This document shows, piece by piece, positions 1 to 8,255 of a stretch of 64,000 bases of DNA. The notes beneath the pieces are model-generated. The model worked only from the letters and a program-made list of their open reading frames with translations, had not been told where the DNA came from and did not search any database. The stretch is from contig NZ_MSTQ01000001.1 of the NCBI RefSeq assembly GCF_001945365.1, positions 434,001 to 498,000 on the forward strand, read 5' to 3'. The position numbers and the translations under genes are program-made. Every line of letters starts with the position of its first letter. Positions within the stretch are counted from its first letter, which is position 1. The DNA comes from Pseudomonas reinekei (GTDB lineage Bacteria > Pseudomonadota > Gammaproteobacteria > Pseudomonadales > Pseudomonadaceae).

Positions 1-217
1 TTAATCAGCTCATAGATTTGAAATACGTTCCAAGTCACTGTAAATCCGAGATTTTCAACCCAGTCAAAAAGACCAAAAGACGTCTTAATGACAACATTCA
101 GATAGAGTCATATTAACTACAACCTAGCTGAAACGCCTGTGCTGCAAGTCTCTTCAGATTGGCCCGCTTTTTGGTACATGACCTGTGAAAGCTCACTGAC
201 CAAAAAGGAACTCGTTA

Positions 218-961
218 ATGAACACTACGTTTCAGGATCGTCTCGCCGTCGTTACCGGTGCCAGTTCGGGCATTGGCCTGGCCGTCACCGAACGACTGTT
301 GGCACAAGGTGCCCGAGTGTTGGCGATGTCACGCCAGATCGGTGGCCTTGGGGAGCTGGCAGATCGCTTCGCGACGCAACTGTCTTGGGTCGCAGGTGAC
401 GTGACCCAACCCGCCGATCTGGCGCGGCTGGCCAAACAGGCAGCGACCATGGGCCCCGTGAGTTATCTGGTGCCGAACGCGGGGATTGCGGAACTGGCCG
501 ATGGCCTTGATCTGACGGCGTTTGACCGGCAATGGGCGGTCAACGGAGCCGGTGCGCTGAACACCCTGGCGTGCCTGCGCGAACACTTGGCGGCTTCGAC
601 TTCGGTGGTGTTCATCGGCACGTTCCTGGCGCAAGTGACCTTCCCTGGCCTCGCCGCCTACATCGCCTCCAAAGCCGCGCTGATTCACCATGCCCGCACC
701 CTGGCCGTCGAGTTGGCGCCCCATGGCATTCGCATCAACACGGTGTCCCCAGGCCCGACCGCAACGCCGATCTGGTCAACACTGGGCTTGAAGAGCGAAG
801 AGCTGAACGAAGTCGCCACCGCGGTTAACCAGCGGCTGTCAGGTGGTCAATTCCTGGAGGCTGGCGCCGTTGCCGACGTCATTCTGTTCCAGCTCGGCAA
901 CGGTGCGCGCAACGTCATCGGCCAGGACTGGGTCGTCGATAGCGGTTATACGATCCGTTAA
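218..961 (+). CDS. SDR family NAD(P)-dependent oxidoreductase
   Basis: The 247-residue product is a classical short-chain dehydrogenase/reductase, a soluble cytoplasmic Rossmann-fold enzyme. The N-terminal GASSGIG cofactor loop, the NAG motif near residue 87, the YxxxK active site (YIASK) near residue 150 and the following PGP segment are all present, and the length fits the family. The start is supported by an AAGGAA ribosome site about nine bases upstream. The AT-rich 217 bases before it hold the palindrome AAGACGTCTT at 77-86, a possible operator, and no other gene. The substrate cannot be read from the sequence; neither neighbour fixes a pathway. Confidence 0.9.
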   Translation: MNTTFQDRLAVVTGASSGIGLAVTERLLAQGARVLAMSRQIGGLGELADRFATQLSWVAGDVTQPADLARLAKQAATMGPVSYLVPNAGIAELADGLDLTAFDRQWAVNGAGALNTLACLREHLAASTSVVFIGTFLAQVTFPGLAAYIASKAALIHHARTLAVELAPHGIRINTVSPGPTATPIWSTLGLKSEELNEVATAVNQRLSGGQFLEAGAVADVILFQLGNGARNVIGQDWVVDSGYTIR

Positions 962-1187
962 TATTTCTATAGATATCAATAAGTAGAGATACATATTTGA
1001 TGCTTGTTCGAGATTTTTCGAACGCTCATCTGATATCCATGCCTTCAACCCGAACAGCGCGCTGATCTCCTTGCGACCCAAGGCGGTCAGCGCCAGCCCT
1101 TCACACTCGCCAGCAACCGGCACGGAACCGAACGCGCGCAGGCCGGATCACATCGGTATCGACATCTATCAAGCCATGGATGCACTG

Positions 1188-2249
1188 ATGACCGACTCAC
1201 CAGCACTGCGCAGTTTCATCCCGCCTTACATTCTCAACCGCATCATTGCCCACGGTTCAGAGCCGCAGCGCACGGCGGCGATGACCACCCTGCATCACGT
1301 CCAGGGCCTGCTGCCCAATCCCGGCGTACCTTCGCGGCCACCGCAGCGGGCGATTCTGCCGCCGCCCGGAAAACCCGGAGTGGCCCAGCGCAGCGTGCAC
1401 GATGCGCAGAACAAGATGCTCCTGCCAGGAATGCCGGTGCGCCTGGAAGGTCAGCCGGCCACGGGCGATGCGGCAGTCAATGAAGCCTACGATGCGTTGG
1501 GCGCCAGCTATGATTTCTTCTGGAAAGTGCTGGGCCGCGATTCGATCGATAACAAAGGCTTGCCGCTGGTCGGCAGTGTGCATTACGGCCAGGGGTACGA
1601 AAACGCTTTCTGGAATGGCGCGCAAATGGTCTTCGGCGACGGCGATGGGGAGATATTCCAGCGCTTCACCCGCTCGCTGGATGTGGTCGCCCATGAATTG
1701 GCCCATGGTGTGACCGAAAGTGCGGCAGGGTTGATCTATGCCAACCAGTCTGGGGCATTGAACGAGTCGCTGTCGGATGTGTTCGGCATCCTCACCAAGC
1801 AATTCGTCCTCGGCCACACCGTCGAACAGGCAGACTGGCTGATCGGGGCGGACTTGCTCACTGCCAGGATCAACGGCAGGGGCCTGCGCTCGATGTCCCA
1901 TCCCGGCACGGCCTATGACGACCCGCTGCTGGGCAAGGATCCGCAACCGGATCACATGCGCAAATTCGTCATCACCCAAGAGGACAATGGCGGCGTGCAC
2001 ATCAATTCCGGCATTCCCAATCGCGCGTTTTATCTGACGGCACGTGCACTTGGCGGGTTCGCCTGGAAGAAGGCCGGAGTAATCTGGTACGACGCCCTGT
2101 GTGACAAACGCCTGAGTCCGGACGCCAGTTTCAATGCGTTCGCCCGGTTGACCATCGAACATGCCGGCAAGCGCTTCGGCGCGCGGGAAGTCGACGCCGT
2201 GCGCCAGGGCTGGGCTCAAACGGGTGTTGAGATCACGGAGAACGTATGA
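1188..2249 (+). CDS. Protealysin-like M4 family metallopeptidase
   Basis: A thermolysin-family zinc protease of about 353 residues. The zinc site HELAH is at residues 169-173, the third ligand Glu is in NESLSD (about 193) and the catalytic His is in GGVHINSG (about 271). Near the N-terminus FIPPYIL matches the short propeptide of protealysin-type enzymes, and there is no Sec signal, as expected for that group. The reading frame is open back to TTG 1071; ATG 1176 and 1188 are also in frame and none has a strong ribosome site. I chose 1188 because the propeptide motif then starts ten residues in, as in the family. The stop overlaps the next start (ATGA), pairing it with an inhibitor gene. Confidence 0.88.
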   Translation: MTDSPALRSFIPPYILNRIIAHGSEPQRTAAMTTLHHVQGLLPNPGVPSRPPQRAILPPPGKPGVAQRSVHDAQNKMLLPGMPVRLEGQPATGDAAVNEAYDALGASYDFFWKVLGRDSIDNKGLPLVGSVHYGQGYENAFWNGAQMVFGDGDGEIFQRFTRSLDVVAHELAHGVTESAAGLIYANQSGALNESLSDVFGILTKQFVLGHTVEQADWLIGADLLTARINGRGLRSMSHPGTAYDDPLLGKDPQPDHMRKFVITQEDNGGVHINSGIPNRAFYLTARALGGFAWKKAGVIWYDALCDKRLSPDASFNAFARLTIEHAGKRFGAREVDAVRQGWAQTGVEITENV

Positions 2250-2569
2250 AAACTCTACCTGCATTGGGCGACGACGCCCGGGTTCGCCTGTCCCGCCAAG
2301 GCGGCTTTGCGCCGATTCACGCCTTGAGCCGACCGCGCGAGATTGAGTTTGCACAATGCGATATCAACCAGCGCACCCGCATCTACTCGGTGCTGGAGGG
2401 TTGCCTGCCCCTGGACAGTGTGGTTTCCGGACGTAGCGACCAGCGCTTCTATCAGATTGAAGTGAGCTATCGGGCGGGCGAGCAAGAAAACCAGATGGTG
2501 CTCAAGGTACCGGAGGACCGGGCGCCGGGAGAGCTGGTGCATTTGTGGGATACGGGGGAGCTGGTGTAG
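2246..2569 (+). CDS. Emfourin-like protealysin inhibitor
   Basis: This 107-residue protein follows the M4 protease with a four-base ATGA overlap, so the two are probably translationally coupled. Its size, its position and the RLSRQGGF start resemble emfourin, the small protein inhibitor encoded next to protealysin in Serratia and in many other bacteria. There is no signal peptide or membrane segment, so it would act in the cytoplasm and keep the protease inactive until release. The family assignment is from memory of emfourin features and from context; the inhibitory role is inferred. Confidence 0.75.
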   Translation: MKTLPALGDDARVRLSRQGGFAPIHALSRPREIEFAQCDINQRTRIYSVLEGCLPLDSVVSGRSDQRFYQIEVSYRAGEQENQMVLKVPEDRAPGELVHLWDTGELV

Positions 2570-2585
2570 ATCTCCCCCGCTGCTG

Positions 2586-2924
2586 TCAATCATCCCGCGT
2601 CAGCACTTCCAGTAACTCGATCTCGAAAATCAGGTTCGAGTTGGGCGTGATCTTGCCCATCGTGCGCTCGCCATAGGCTAGGTGCGCCGGTACCAGCAAC
2701 TTACGCTTGCCACCGACCTGCATGCCCACCAAGCCCTGGTCCCAACCCTTGATAACCCGCCCTGTGCCAATCACGCACTGGAACGCTTTGCCCCGACTGT
2801 AGGAAGAATCGAACTCAGTACCATCCTCCAGCCAGCCACGGTATTGAGTGGTGATCAATGCGCCTTTGACCGCGGCTTTACCCTCACCCACCCGCAGATC
2901 GATTACTTGAAGCTCGTCATTCAT
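2586..2924 (-). CDS. FKBP-type peptidyl-prolyl cis-trans isomerase
   Basis: The 112-residue product is a single FKBP domain without a signal peptide, so a cytoplasmic proline isomerase or chaperone. It shows the family core: YRGWLEDGTEFDSS, the VIKGWDQGL loop, KRKLLVPAHLAYGE and the C-terminal FEIELLEV strand. The frame stays open upstream to 3026, but homologues in pseudomonads begin MNDELQV, which corresponds to ATG 2924. It ends 16 bases from the convergent emfourin gene. No functional partner is evident nearby. Confidence 0.9.
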   Translation of the reverse strand: MNDELQVIDLRVGEGKAAVKGALITTQYRGWLEDGTEFDSSYSRGKAFQCVIGTGRVIKGWDQGLVGMQVGGKRKLLVPAHLAYGERTMGKITPNSNLIFEIELLEVLTRDD

Positions 2925-3045
2925 TAAATTCACTCGTCTGCTCATTTGCCCAACGGCCTGATGGGCGCCGTTTTCCCAGATTTGCCCGCGGATGGCAACC
3001 ATAGCCGCCTCTGACCTCGGCGACATAGCGGCTCCGACCTTGGTG

Positions 3046-3064
3046 TAGCAGGCTCACTCCCACA
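3046..3064. repeat. Degenerate half REP element
   Basis: The bases match the right arm of the REP family seen elsewhere in the window (GCGAGCAGGCTCGCTCCCACA) with two or three changes, and no partner arm is visible. It lies in the gap upstream of the FKBP gene and looks like a decayed copy. Confidence 0.4.
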
Positions 3065-3200
3065 TTGATCCGCTTCACGCATCAATGCATTCCAACAATG
3101 CAATTAACATATCGATCGCCTTGCTCCACCATTCGCCTCAATAAGAACCGTGCGCCGCGTCCAGGTAGCGCACGTCATAAAAGCGGTGGAGTATTTATCG

Positions 3201-4493
3201 ATGACAGCTTCAATCCCGCGAGGGCGCTCGCGCGCCAGCGCCATTTTCCGGGTCACCTCGGGTAACTTTCTCGAACAGTTCGACTTCTTCCTTTTCGGCT
3301 TCTACGCCACACAGATCGCGGCCGTGTTTTTCCCGGCCAGCAGCGAGTTCGCCTCGTTGATGATGACCTTTGCGGTGTTTGGCGCAGGGTTCCTGATGCG
3401 ACCGCTGGGCGCGGTGGTGCTGGGTGCTTACATCGATGATGTCGGACGGCGCAAAGGGCTGATCGTCACCCTGTCGATCATGGCCAGCGGCACAATCCTG
3501 ATTGTGCTGGTCCCCGGGTACGAAACCATCGGCCTGTTCGCCCCGGCGCTGGTGCTGATTGGCCGGTTGCTGCAAGGGTTCTCCGCCGGTGCAGAAATGG
3601 GTGGCGTCTCGGTGTATCTCTCGGAGATCGCCACACCGGGCAATAAAGGCTTTTTCACCAGTTGGCAATCGGCCAGCCAGCAAGTGGCGATCATCGTTGC
3701 TGCGGCGTTGGGCTATGGCCTGAACCAATGGCTGGCGCCGTCGGAAATTGCCGACTGGGGCTGGCGGATTCCGTTTTTCGTCGGCTGCATGATCGTGCCG
3801 TTCATTTTCTTCCTGCGCCGTAACCTGGAAGAAACCGAAGAGTTCGCCGCCCGCAAACACCGCCCAAGCATGGGCGATGTGTTTCGCACGCTCGCGCAAA
3901 ACTGGGTGATTGTGTTTGCCGGGATGATGATGGTGGCCCTGACCACCACGGCGTTTTACCTGATCACGGTGTACGCGCCGACGTTCGGCAAAACCGTGTT
4001 GCACCTGAGCACGTCCGATGCATTGCTGGTGACTTTACTGGTGGGCGTCTCCAACTTCTTCTGGCTGCCGATTGGCGGTGCGTTGTCCGACCGCATCGGC
4101 CGGCGTCCGTTGTTGATCGCCATGGCCTTGTTGGCGCTGGCCACTACCTATCCGGCGCTGTCGTACCTGGTACAGGCACCAAGCTTCATCAACATGCTGT
4201 TGGTGTTGCTGTGGCTGTCGTTCATTTACGGTTTGTACAACGGCGCAATGATCCCGGCGCTGACGGAGATCATGCCGGTCGAAGTGCGGGTCGCAGGTTT
4301 CTCTCTGGCTTACAGTCTGGCCACCGCCGTGTTTGGCGGCTTTACCCCGGCGATGTCGACCTTCCTGATCCAGTACACCGGCGACAAAGCGGCACCCGGG
4401 TACTGGATGAGTTTCGCCGCGCTCTGTGCGCTCTGCGCGACGCTGTATCTCTATCGCCGCGCCAGCGGACGCCTGCAACCCGCCCTTTCGTAA
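3201..4493 (+). CDS. MFS transporter, citrate/tricarballylate:H+ symporter type
   Basis: A 430-residue inner-membrane carrier with about twelve hydrophobic segments. The N-terminal [18 protein letters not shown] block, the RPLGA and DxxGRRKG loop after helices 2-3 and the second-half SDRIGRRP loop are typical of the metabolite:H+ symporter branch that includes CitA and TcuC. ATG 3201 is preceded by GGTGGAG ten bases away; the frame is open to 3150 but without a better start. The downstream binding-protein gene begins 24 bases after its stop, so the two probably form a transcript. A tricarboxylate substrate is inferred from family only; tcuA and tcuB are absent. Confidence 0.85.
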   Translation: MTASIPRGRSRASAIFRVTSGNFLEQFDFFLFGFYATQIAAVFFPASSEFASLMMTFAVFGAGFLMRPLGAVVLGAYIDDVGRRKGLIVTLSIMASGTILIVLVPGYETIGLFAPALVLIGRLLQGFSAGAEMGGVSVYLSEIATPGNKGFFTSWQSASQQVAIIVAAALGYGLNQWLAPSEIADWGWRIPFFVGCMIVPFIFFLRRNLEETEEFAARKHRPSMGDVFRTLAQNWVIVFAGMMMVALTTTAFYLITVYAPTFGKTVLHLSTSDALLVTLLVGVSNFFWLPIGGALSDRIGRRPLLIAMALLALATTYPALSYLVQAPSFINMLLVLLWLSFIYGLYNGAMIPALTEIMPVEVRVAGFSLAYSLATAVFGGFTPAMSTFLIQYTGDKAAPGYWMSFAALCALCATLYLYRRASGRLQPALS

Positions 4494-4517
4494 CCCTGCC
4501 TTGTTAGAGAAAACTTC

Positions 4518-5294
4518 ATGAAAAAGCTATTCAACGTTGCAGCCCTGAGCTTGCTGGTCAGCCTGGCCCTGAGCACGGCGGCACAGGCCGAAGAGATACG
4601 CGTGATGACCTCCGGGGGCTTCACCGCGGCCTACAAGCTTCTCGGCCCGAAGTTCGCCGCCGCCACCGGCAACACCCTCGACACCGCCCTCGGTCCGTCG
4701 ATGGGCAAGGCCCCCGAAGCGATCCCCAATCGCCTGGCCCGCGGTGAACAAGCCGACGTGGTGATCATGGTCGGCTACGCGCTGGACGATCTGATCAAGC
4801 AAGGCAAGATCGACCCGTCCTCCCGGGTTGAACTGGCGGATTCGCGGATCGGCCTTGTGGTGCGCGAAGGTGCACCCAAGCCCGACATCAGCACCGTCGA
4901 CAACCTGAAAAAAACCTTGCTGGAGGCCAAGTCCGTGGCCTATTCCGACAGTGCCAGCGGCGTGTACATCGAGCAGCAATTGTTCAAGCGTCTGGGCATC
5001 GAAGCCCCCCTCAAGGCCAAGTCGACCATGGTGCCGAAAATCCCCGTGGGTTCGGTGGTTGCCACCGGGGACTATCAGTTGGGCTTCCAGCAGGTCAGCG
5101 AACTGCTGCCGGTGCCAGGGGTAAGTTTTGTCGCGAAGATTCCGGAATCGGTGCAGTCGGTTACCCGCTTCGCCGCGGGTATTCCGGTCGGCGCGCAACA
5201 TCCGGCGCAAGCCAAGGCGTTGCTGGAGTACATGGCATCAGCCCAGGCACAAGCGGATGTGAAAGCCACCGGCCTGGACTCCGTCAGCCGCTGA
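4518..5294 (+). CDS. Periplasmic substrate-binding protein, ModA-like
   Basis: The 258-residue protein has a clear Sec signal peptide ending at AQAEE (about residue 25) and a type II periplasmic binding fold of the SBP_bac_11/ModA kind (VMTSGGFTAAYKLL at the start, YSDSASGVYIEQ in the middle). No ABC permease or ATPase gene accompanies it, which is common for this orphan subfamily. It follows the MFS gene closely and its last eleven bases overlap the end of the convergent LysR gene. The ligand is unknown; an organic acid taken up by the neighbouring carrier is a reasonable guess, not shown. Confidence 0.82.
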   Translation: MKKLFNVAALSLLVSLALSTAAQAEEIRVMTSGGFTAAYKLLGPKFAAATGNTLDTALGPSMGKAPEAIPNRLARGEQADVVIMVGYALDDLIKQGKIDPSSRVELADSRIGLVVREGAPKPDISTVDNLKKTLLEAKSVAYSDSASGVYIEQQLFKRLGIEAPLKAKSTMVPKIPVGSVVATGDYQLGFQQVSELLPVPGVSFVAKIPESVQSVTRFAAGIPVGAQHPAQAKALLEYMASAQAQADVKATGLDSVSR

Positions 5295-6198
5295 CTGTCG
5301 GCGGCTGAGCTTTCATTTCCACCACCAAACGCTCCAGTTCCAGTGCTGCCGGGGTCAGGGTGCGACCCCGGCGCTTGATCAAACCGACGCTGCGCATCAC
5401 TTGCGGATCGGTCAGCGGCACCCGCGTCAGAATCGGGTGATCTTCGCCCGGCATCGCCATCAAGGGCACCGCAGCGACTCCCAACCCCGCTTCCACCAGA
5501 CCAATCATCGTCGTCACATGCCGTGTTTCGCAGATGCTCGGCCGCTGTGGGACCACGCCGGTCAACGCCTGATCCAGCAAAAAACGGTTGCCCGAGGTCT
5601 TGTCCAGCGAGATGTAGTCCTGCTGATAAAACTCGTCCCAGGTCACGCTGGTGCGGCCCGCCAAGGGATGATCGCGCCGACAGGCCACGACGTAGCCCTC
5701 CTGCACCAGCGGCTCGAAATCCACTTCGGCCTCCAGTGTCCCCATGAAGCTCAGGCCGAAATCCGCTTCACCATTGACCACCGCACTCAACACCTCATGG
5801 GCACTGGAGTCGAGCACCTTGACCTTGATCCGCGGAAATTGCCGGTGATAGTGCGCGACGACGCGGGGCATGAAGTAGTACGCCGCCGACGGCACGCAAG
5901 CGACGGTGACATGGCCCAGCCGGGTCGAAGCGACTTCGCTGATGCCCAGCAAGGCCACATCGAGATCGTCCAGCAGGCGCTCGACGCTGGGCATGAAGCC
6001 ACGCCCGGCCTGGGTCAGGCTGACCTTGCGGGTGGTGCGCTCGAACAACCTGACCCCGAGGGCGTCTTCGAGCTTTTCAATACGTCGGCTGAGGGCCGGT
6101 TGGGAGATGCGTACGGTATCGGCGGCCTTGCGAAAGCTGCCCTGCTCCACCACGGCGCGAAAGGCTTGCAGATCGTTAAGGTCGAAATTGATGGCCAT
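5284..6198 (-). CDS. LysR family transcriptional regulator
   Basis: A 304-residue LysR regulator. The N-terminal winged helix-turn-helix (DLQAFRAVVEQGSFRKAAD ... SQPALSRRI) covers residues 8-65, and a LysR substrate-binding domain follows from about residue 90. Its 3' end overlaps the 3' end of the ModA-like gene, so it is convergent to the transporter pair and may control it. On its 5' side it is divergent from the KefB/C-type antiporter gene. It resembles regulators next to CitA/TcuC carriers, but the effector is unknown. Confidence 0.9.
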   Translation of the reverse strand: MAINFDLNDLQAFRAVVEQGSFRKAADTVRISQPALSRRIEKLEDALGVRLFERTTRKVSLTQAGRGFMPSVERLLDDLDVALLGISEVASTRLGHVTVACVPSAAYYFMPRVVAHYHRQFPRIKVKVLDSSAHEVLSAVVNGEADFGLSFMGTLEAEVDFEPLVQEGYVVACRRDHPLAGRTSVTWDEFYQQDYISLDKTSGNRFLLDQALTGVVPQRPSICETRHVTTMIGLVEAGLGVAAVPLMAMPGEDHPILTRVPLTDPQVMRSVGLIKRRGRTLTPAALELERLVVEMKAQPPTVSG

Positions 6199-6242
6199 GG
6201 TGGATCTCGGCGCCTGGATCAGATTGATCCGCTTATTCTATG

Positions 6243-6270
6243 AATGTAACCAATTAATGCAAAATGTAAC
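6243..6270. promoter_or_regulatory. Direct repeat, candidate operator
   Basis: The eight bases AATGTAAC occur at 6243-6250 and again at 6263-6270, exactly 20 bases or about two helical turns apart, in the AT-rich gap between the divergent LysR and antiporter genes. The spacing suggests binding of a dimer on one face of the helix. The cognate protein is not known; LysR autoregulation is possible. Confidence 0.3.
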
Positions 6271-6358
6271 ACCTAAATTCAAACGCTATGCTGACGCCAC
6301 CGGGTCGAGCCTTTATCCTTGTCGCCCCCCGCCGTACCGAGTTAATGGAGTTTTAGCC

Positions 6359-8167
6359 ATGCCCCATGAAGGCAGTCTTTTGCAAGCCGCAGTCGTATTT
6401 CTGCTCGCGGCCGTGCTCACCGTCCCCCTCGCCAAGCGCCTGCAACTGGGCGCGGTGCTGGGTTACCTGTTTGCCGGGGTGATCATCGGCCCGTCCGTGC
6501 TGGGGTTTGTGACCAACCCGGAAAGCGTCGCCCACATTTCGGAACTGGGTGTGGTGCTGCTGCTGTTCATCATTGGCCTGGAGTTGTCGCCTCGACGGTT
6601 GTGGGTGATGCGCAAGTCAGTGTTCGGCGTCGGCCTGGCACAGGTGCTGCTGACCGGCATCCTGTTGGGCGTGCTGGCGCTGTTTGTGTTCGGGCAACCG
6701 TTGAACAGCGCCATCGTGCTGGGCCTGGGGTTGGCACTGTCCTCCACCGCGTTCGGCTTGCAGAGCCTGGCCGAACGCAAGGAGCTGACCAGCCCCCATG
6801 GACGCCTGGCCTTTGCGATTCTGCTGTTCCAGGACATCGCCGCGATCCCGTTGATTGCCATGGTACCGTTGCTGGCCGGCAGCGATCAAAACGCCACGGC
6901 CGTCGACGATGTGAATCAGGGCCTGCGGGTGCTGGTCAGCATCGCCATCGTGGTCATTGGCGGCCGCTACCTGCTGCGCCCGGTGTTCCGCGTGGTCGCC
7001 AAAAGCGGCTTGCCGGAAGTGTCCACCGCAACTGCATTGCTGGTGGTGATGGGTACCGCCTGGCTGATGGATCTGGCGGGCATTTCCATGGCCCTCGGCG
7101 CGTTTCTTGCGGGCCTGCTGCTGGCAGACTCCGAATACCGCCACGAACTGGAATCGCAGATCGAACCGTTCAAAGGCCTGTTGCTGGGGTTGTTCTTCAT
7201 GAGTGTCGGCATGGGCGCAAACCTCGGCCTGCTATTGCGCGAGCCCATCGTGGTGCTGGGGCTGACGCTGCTGCTGATCGCCGTCAAGTTGCCGCTGCTG
7301 TATCTCGTGGGGCAACTGGCCGGCGGCTTGAACAAGGTCAGTGCGATACGCCTCGGCATCGTGCTCGCCGCAGGCGGTGAGTTTGCCTTCGTGGTGTTCA
7401 AGATCGGTCGTGACAATGGTCTGTTCGACCTGCGGCTGTACGACTTGCTGGTGCTGGCGATCACCCTGTCCATGGCACTCACCCCCTTGTTGCTGCTGGT
7501 CTGTGCGCGCCTGGCCCGGCCCAAGGTGCAACCGGTGGAAGTGCCAGAGAAATTCCGTGAAATCGACGCCGATAAACCCCGGGTGGTGATCGCCGGCATG
7601 GGCCGTATGGGCCAGATTGTGGCGCGTATCCTGCGGGCGCAGAACATCAAGTTCGTCGCCCTCGACACCTCGGTGGAAACCATTGAACTGTCGCGCAGCT
7701 TCGGCGGCGTGCCGGTGTTCTACGGCGACCCGATGCGCCCGGAAATCCTCAGTGCGGCCAAGGTCGGTGAAGCCGAGTTCTTTGTCATCGCCACCGACGA
7801 CCCGGACGCCAACATCAAGACCGCCGAACTGGTGCACAAGCTTTATCCGCACATCAAAATCATCGCCCGGGCGCGTAACCGTCAACACGTGCATCGGCTG
7901 GTGGATGTGGGGGCTCACGCGGTACGTGAAACCTTCTACTCAAGCCTCGAAATGAGCCGGCAGACGTTGATCGGCCTGGGCTTGACCCAGGCTCAGGCTG
8001 ATGCGCGGATCAAGCGATTCAAAGATCACGACGAACAGGTCCTCGAAGCCCAGCATGCGATTTACGACGATGCGGTGAAGGTCAAGCAGACGGCGCAGGA
8101 AGCGCGGGCGGAACTGGCGCGGTTGTTTGAGTCGGATCAGCTGGAGGAGCAAGCCAGTAAACATTGA
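6359..8167 (+). CDS. Monovalent cation:proton antiporter-2 (KefB/KefC type)
   Basis: The 602-residue protein joins a CPA2 Na+/H+ exchanger domain of about twelve helices (residues 1-385) to a cytoplasmic RCK/TrkA-N domain starting at about 410 (VVIAGMGRMGQIVARIL), the arrangement of KefB/KefC K+ efflux proteins. The C-terminus is charged and coiled. ATG 6359 has ATGGAG nine bases upstream; the frame runs open much further back, across the LysR gene, but that part is not coding. No kefF or kefG ancillary gene is adjacent. Glutathione-adduct gating is known for E. coli Kef proteins and is only inferred here. Confidence 0.9.
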   Translation: MPHEGSLLQAAVVFLLAAVLTVPLAKRLQLGAVLGYLFAGVIIGPSVLGFVTNPESVAHISELGVVLLLFIIGLELSPRRLWVMRKSVFGVGLAQVLLTGILLGVLALFVFGQPLNSAIVLGLGLALSSTAFGLQSLAERKELTSPHGRLAFAILLFQDIAAIPLIAMVPLLAGSDQNATAVDDVNQGLRVLVSIAIVVIGGRYLLRPVFRVVAKSGLPEVSTATALLVVMGTAWLMDLAGISMALGAFLAGLLLADSEYRHELESQIEPFKGLLLGLFFMSVGMGANLGLLLREPIVVLGLTLLLIAVKLPLLYLVGQLAGGLNKVSAIRLGIVLAAGGEFAFVVFKIGRDNGLFDLRLYDLLVLAITLSMALTPLLLLVCARLARPKVQPVEVPEKFREIDADKPRVVIAGMGRMGQIVARILRAQNIKFVALDTSVETIELSRSFGGVPVFYGDPMRPEILSAAKVGEAEFFVIATDDPDANIKTAELVHKLYPHIKIIARARNRQHVHRLVDVGAHAVRETFYSSLEMSRQTLIGLGLTQAQADARIKRFKDHDEQVLEAQHAIYDDAVKVKQTAQEARAELARLFESDQLEEQASKH

Positions 8168-8184
8168 GGTGGCTGTACTGGCGT

Positions 8185-8206
8185 CATCGCGGGCAAGCCC
8201 GCGATG
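8185..8206. terminator. Perfect hairpin downstream of the antiporter gene
   Basis: CATCGCGGGC and GCCCGCGATG form a ten-base perfect stem with an AA loop 17 bases after the antiporter stop. There is no T-run, so it may act as a REP-like 3' stabilising hairpin rather than a true intrinsic terminator. Confidence 0.5.
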
Positions 8207-8255
8207 AACGATGACGCGGTCTACTGGATAAATAACGACGAACAAGGGACTTACA

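Noticed and set aside
1257..2354. 365-codon open frame on the minus strand
   Set aside because: It lies entirely antisense to the M4 protease and emfourin genes, whose motifs are clear; it has no recognisable domain and arises from the GC-rich third positions.
4518..5294. Molybdate-binding ModA
   Set aside because: The fold is similar, but there is no modBC, and the gene follows an organic-acid carrier; the specific molybdate call is not supported.
5906..6358. N-terminal extension of the KefB/C-type antiporter
   Set aside because: The frame is open but overlaps the LysR gene on the other strand; ATG 6359 has a ribosome site and gives the normal family length.
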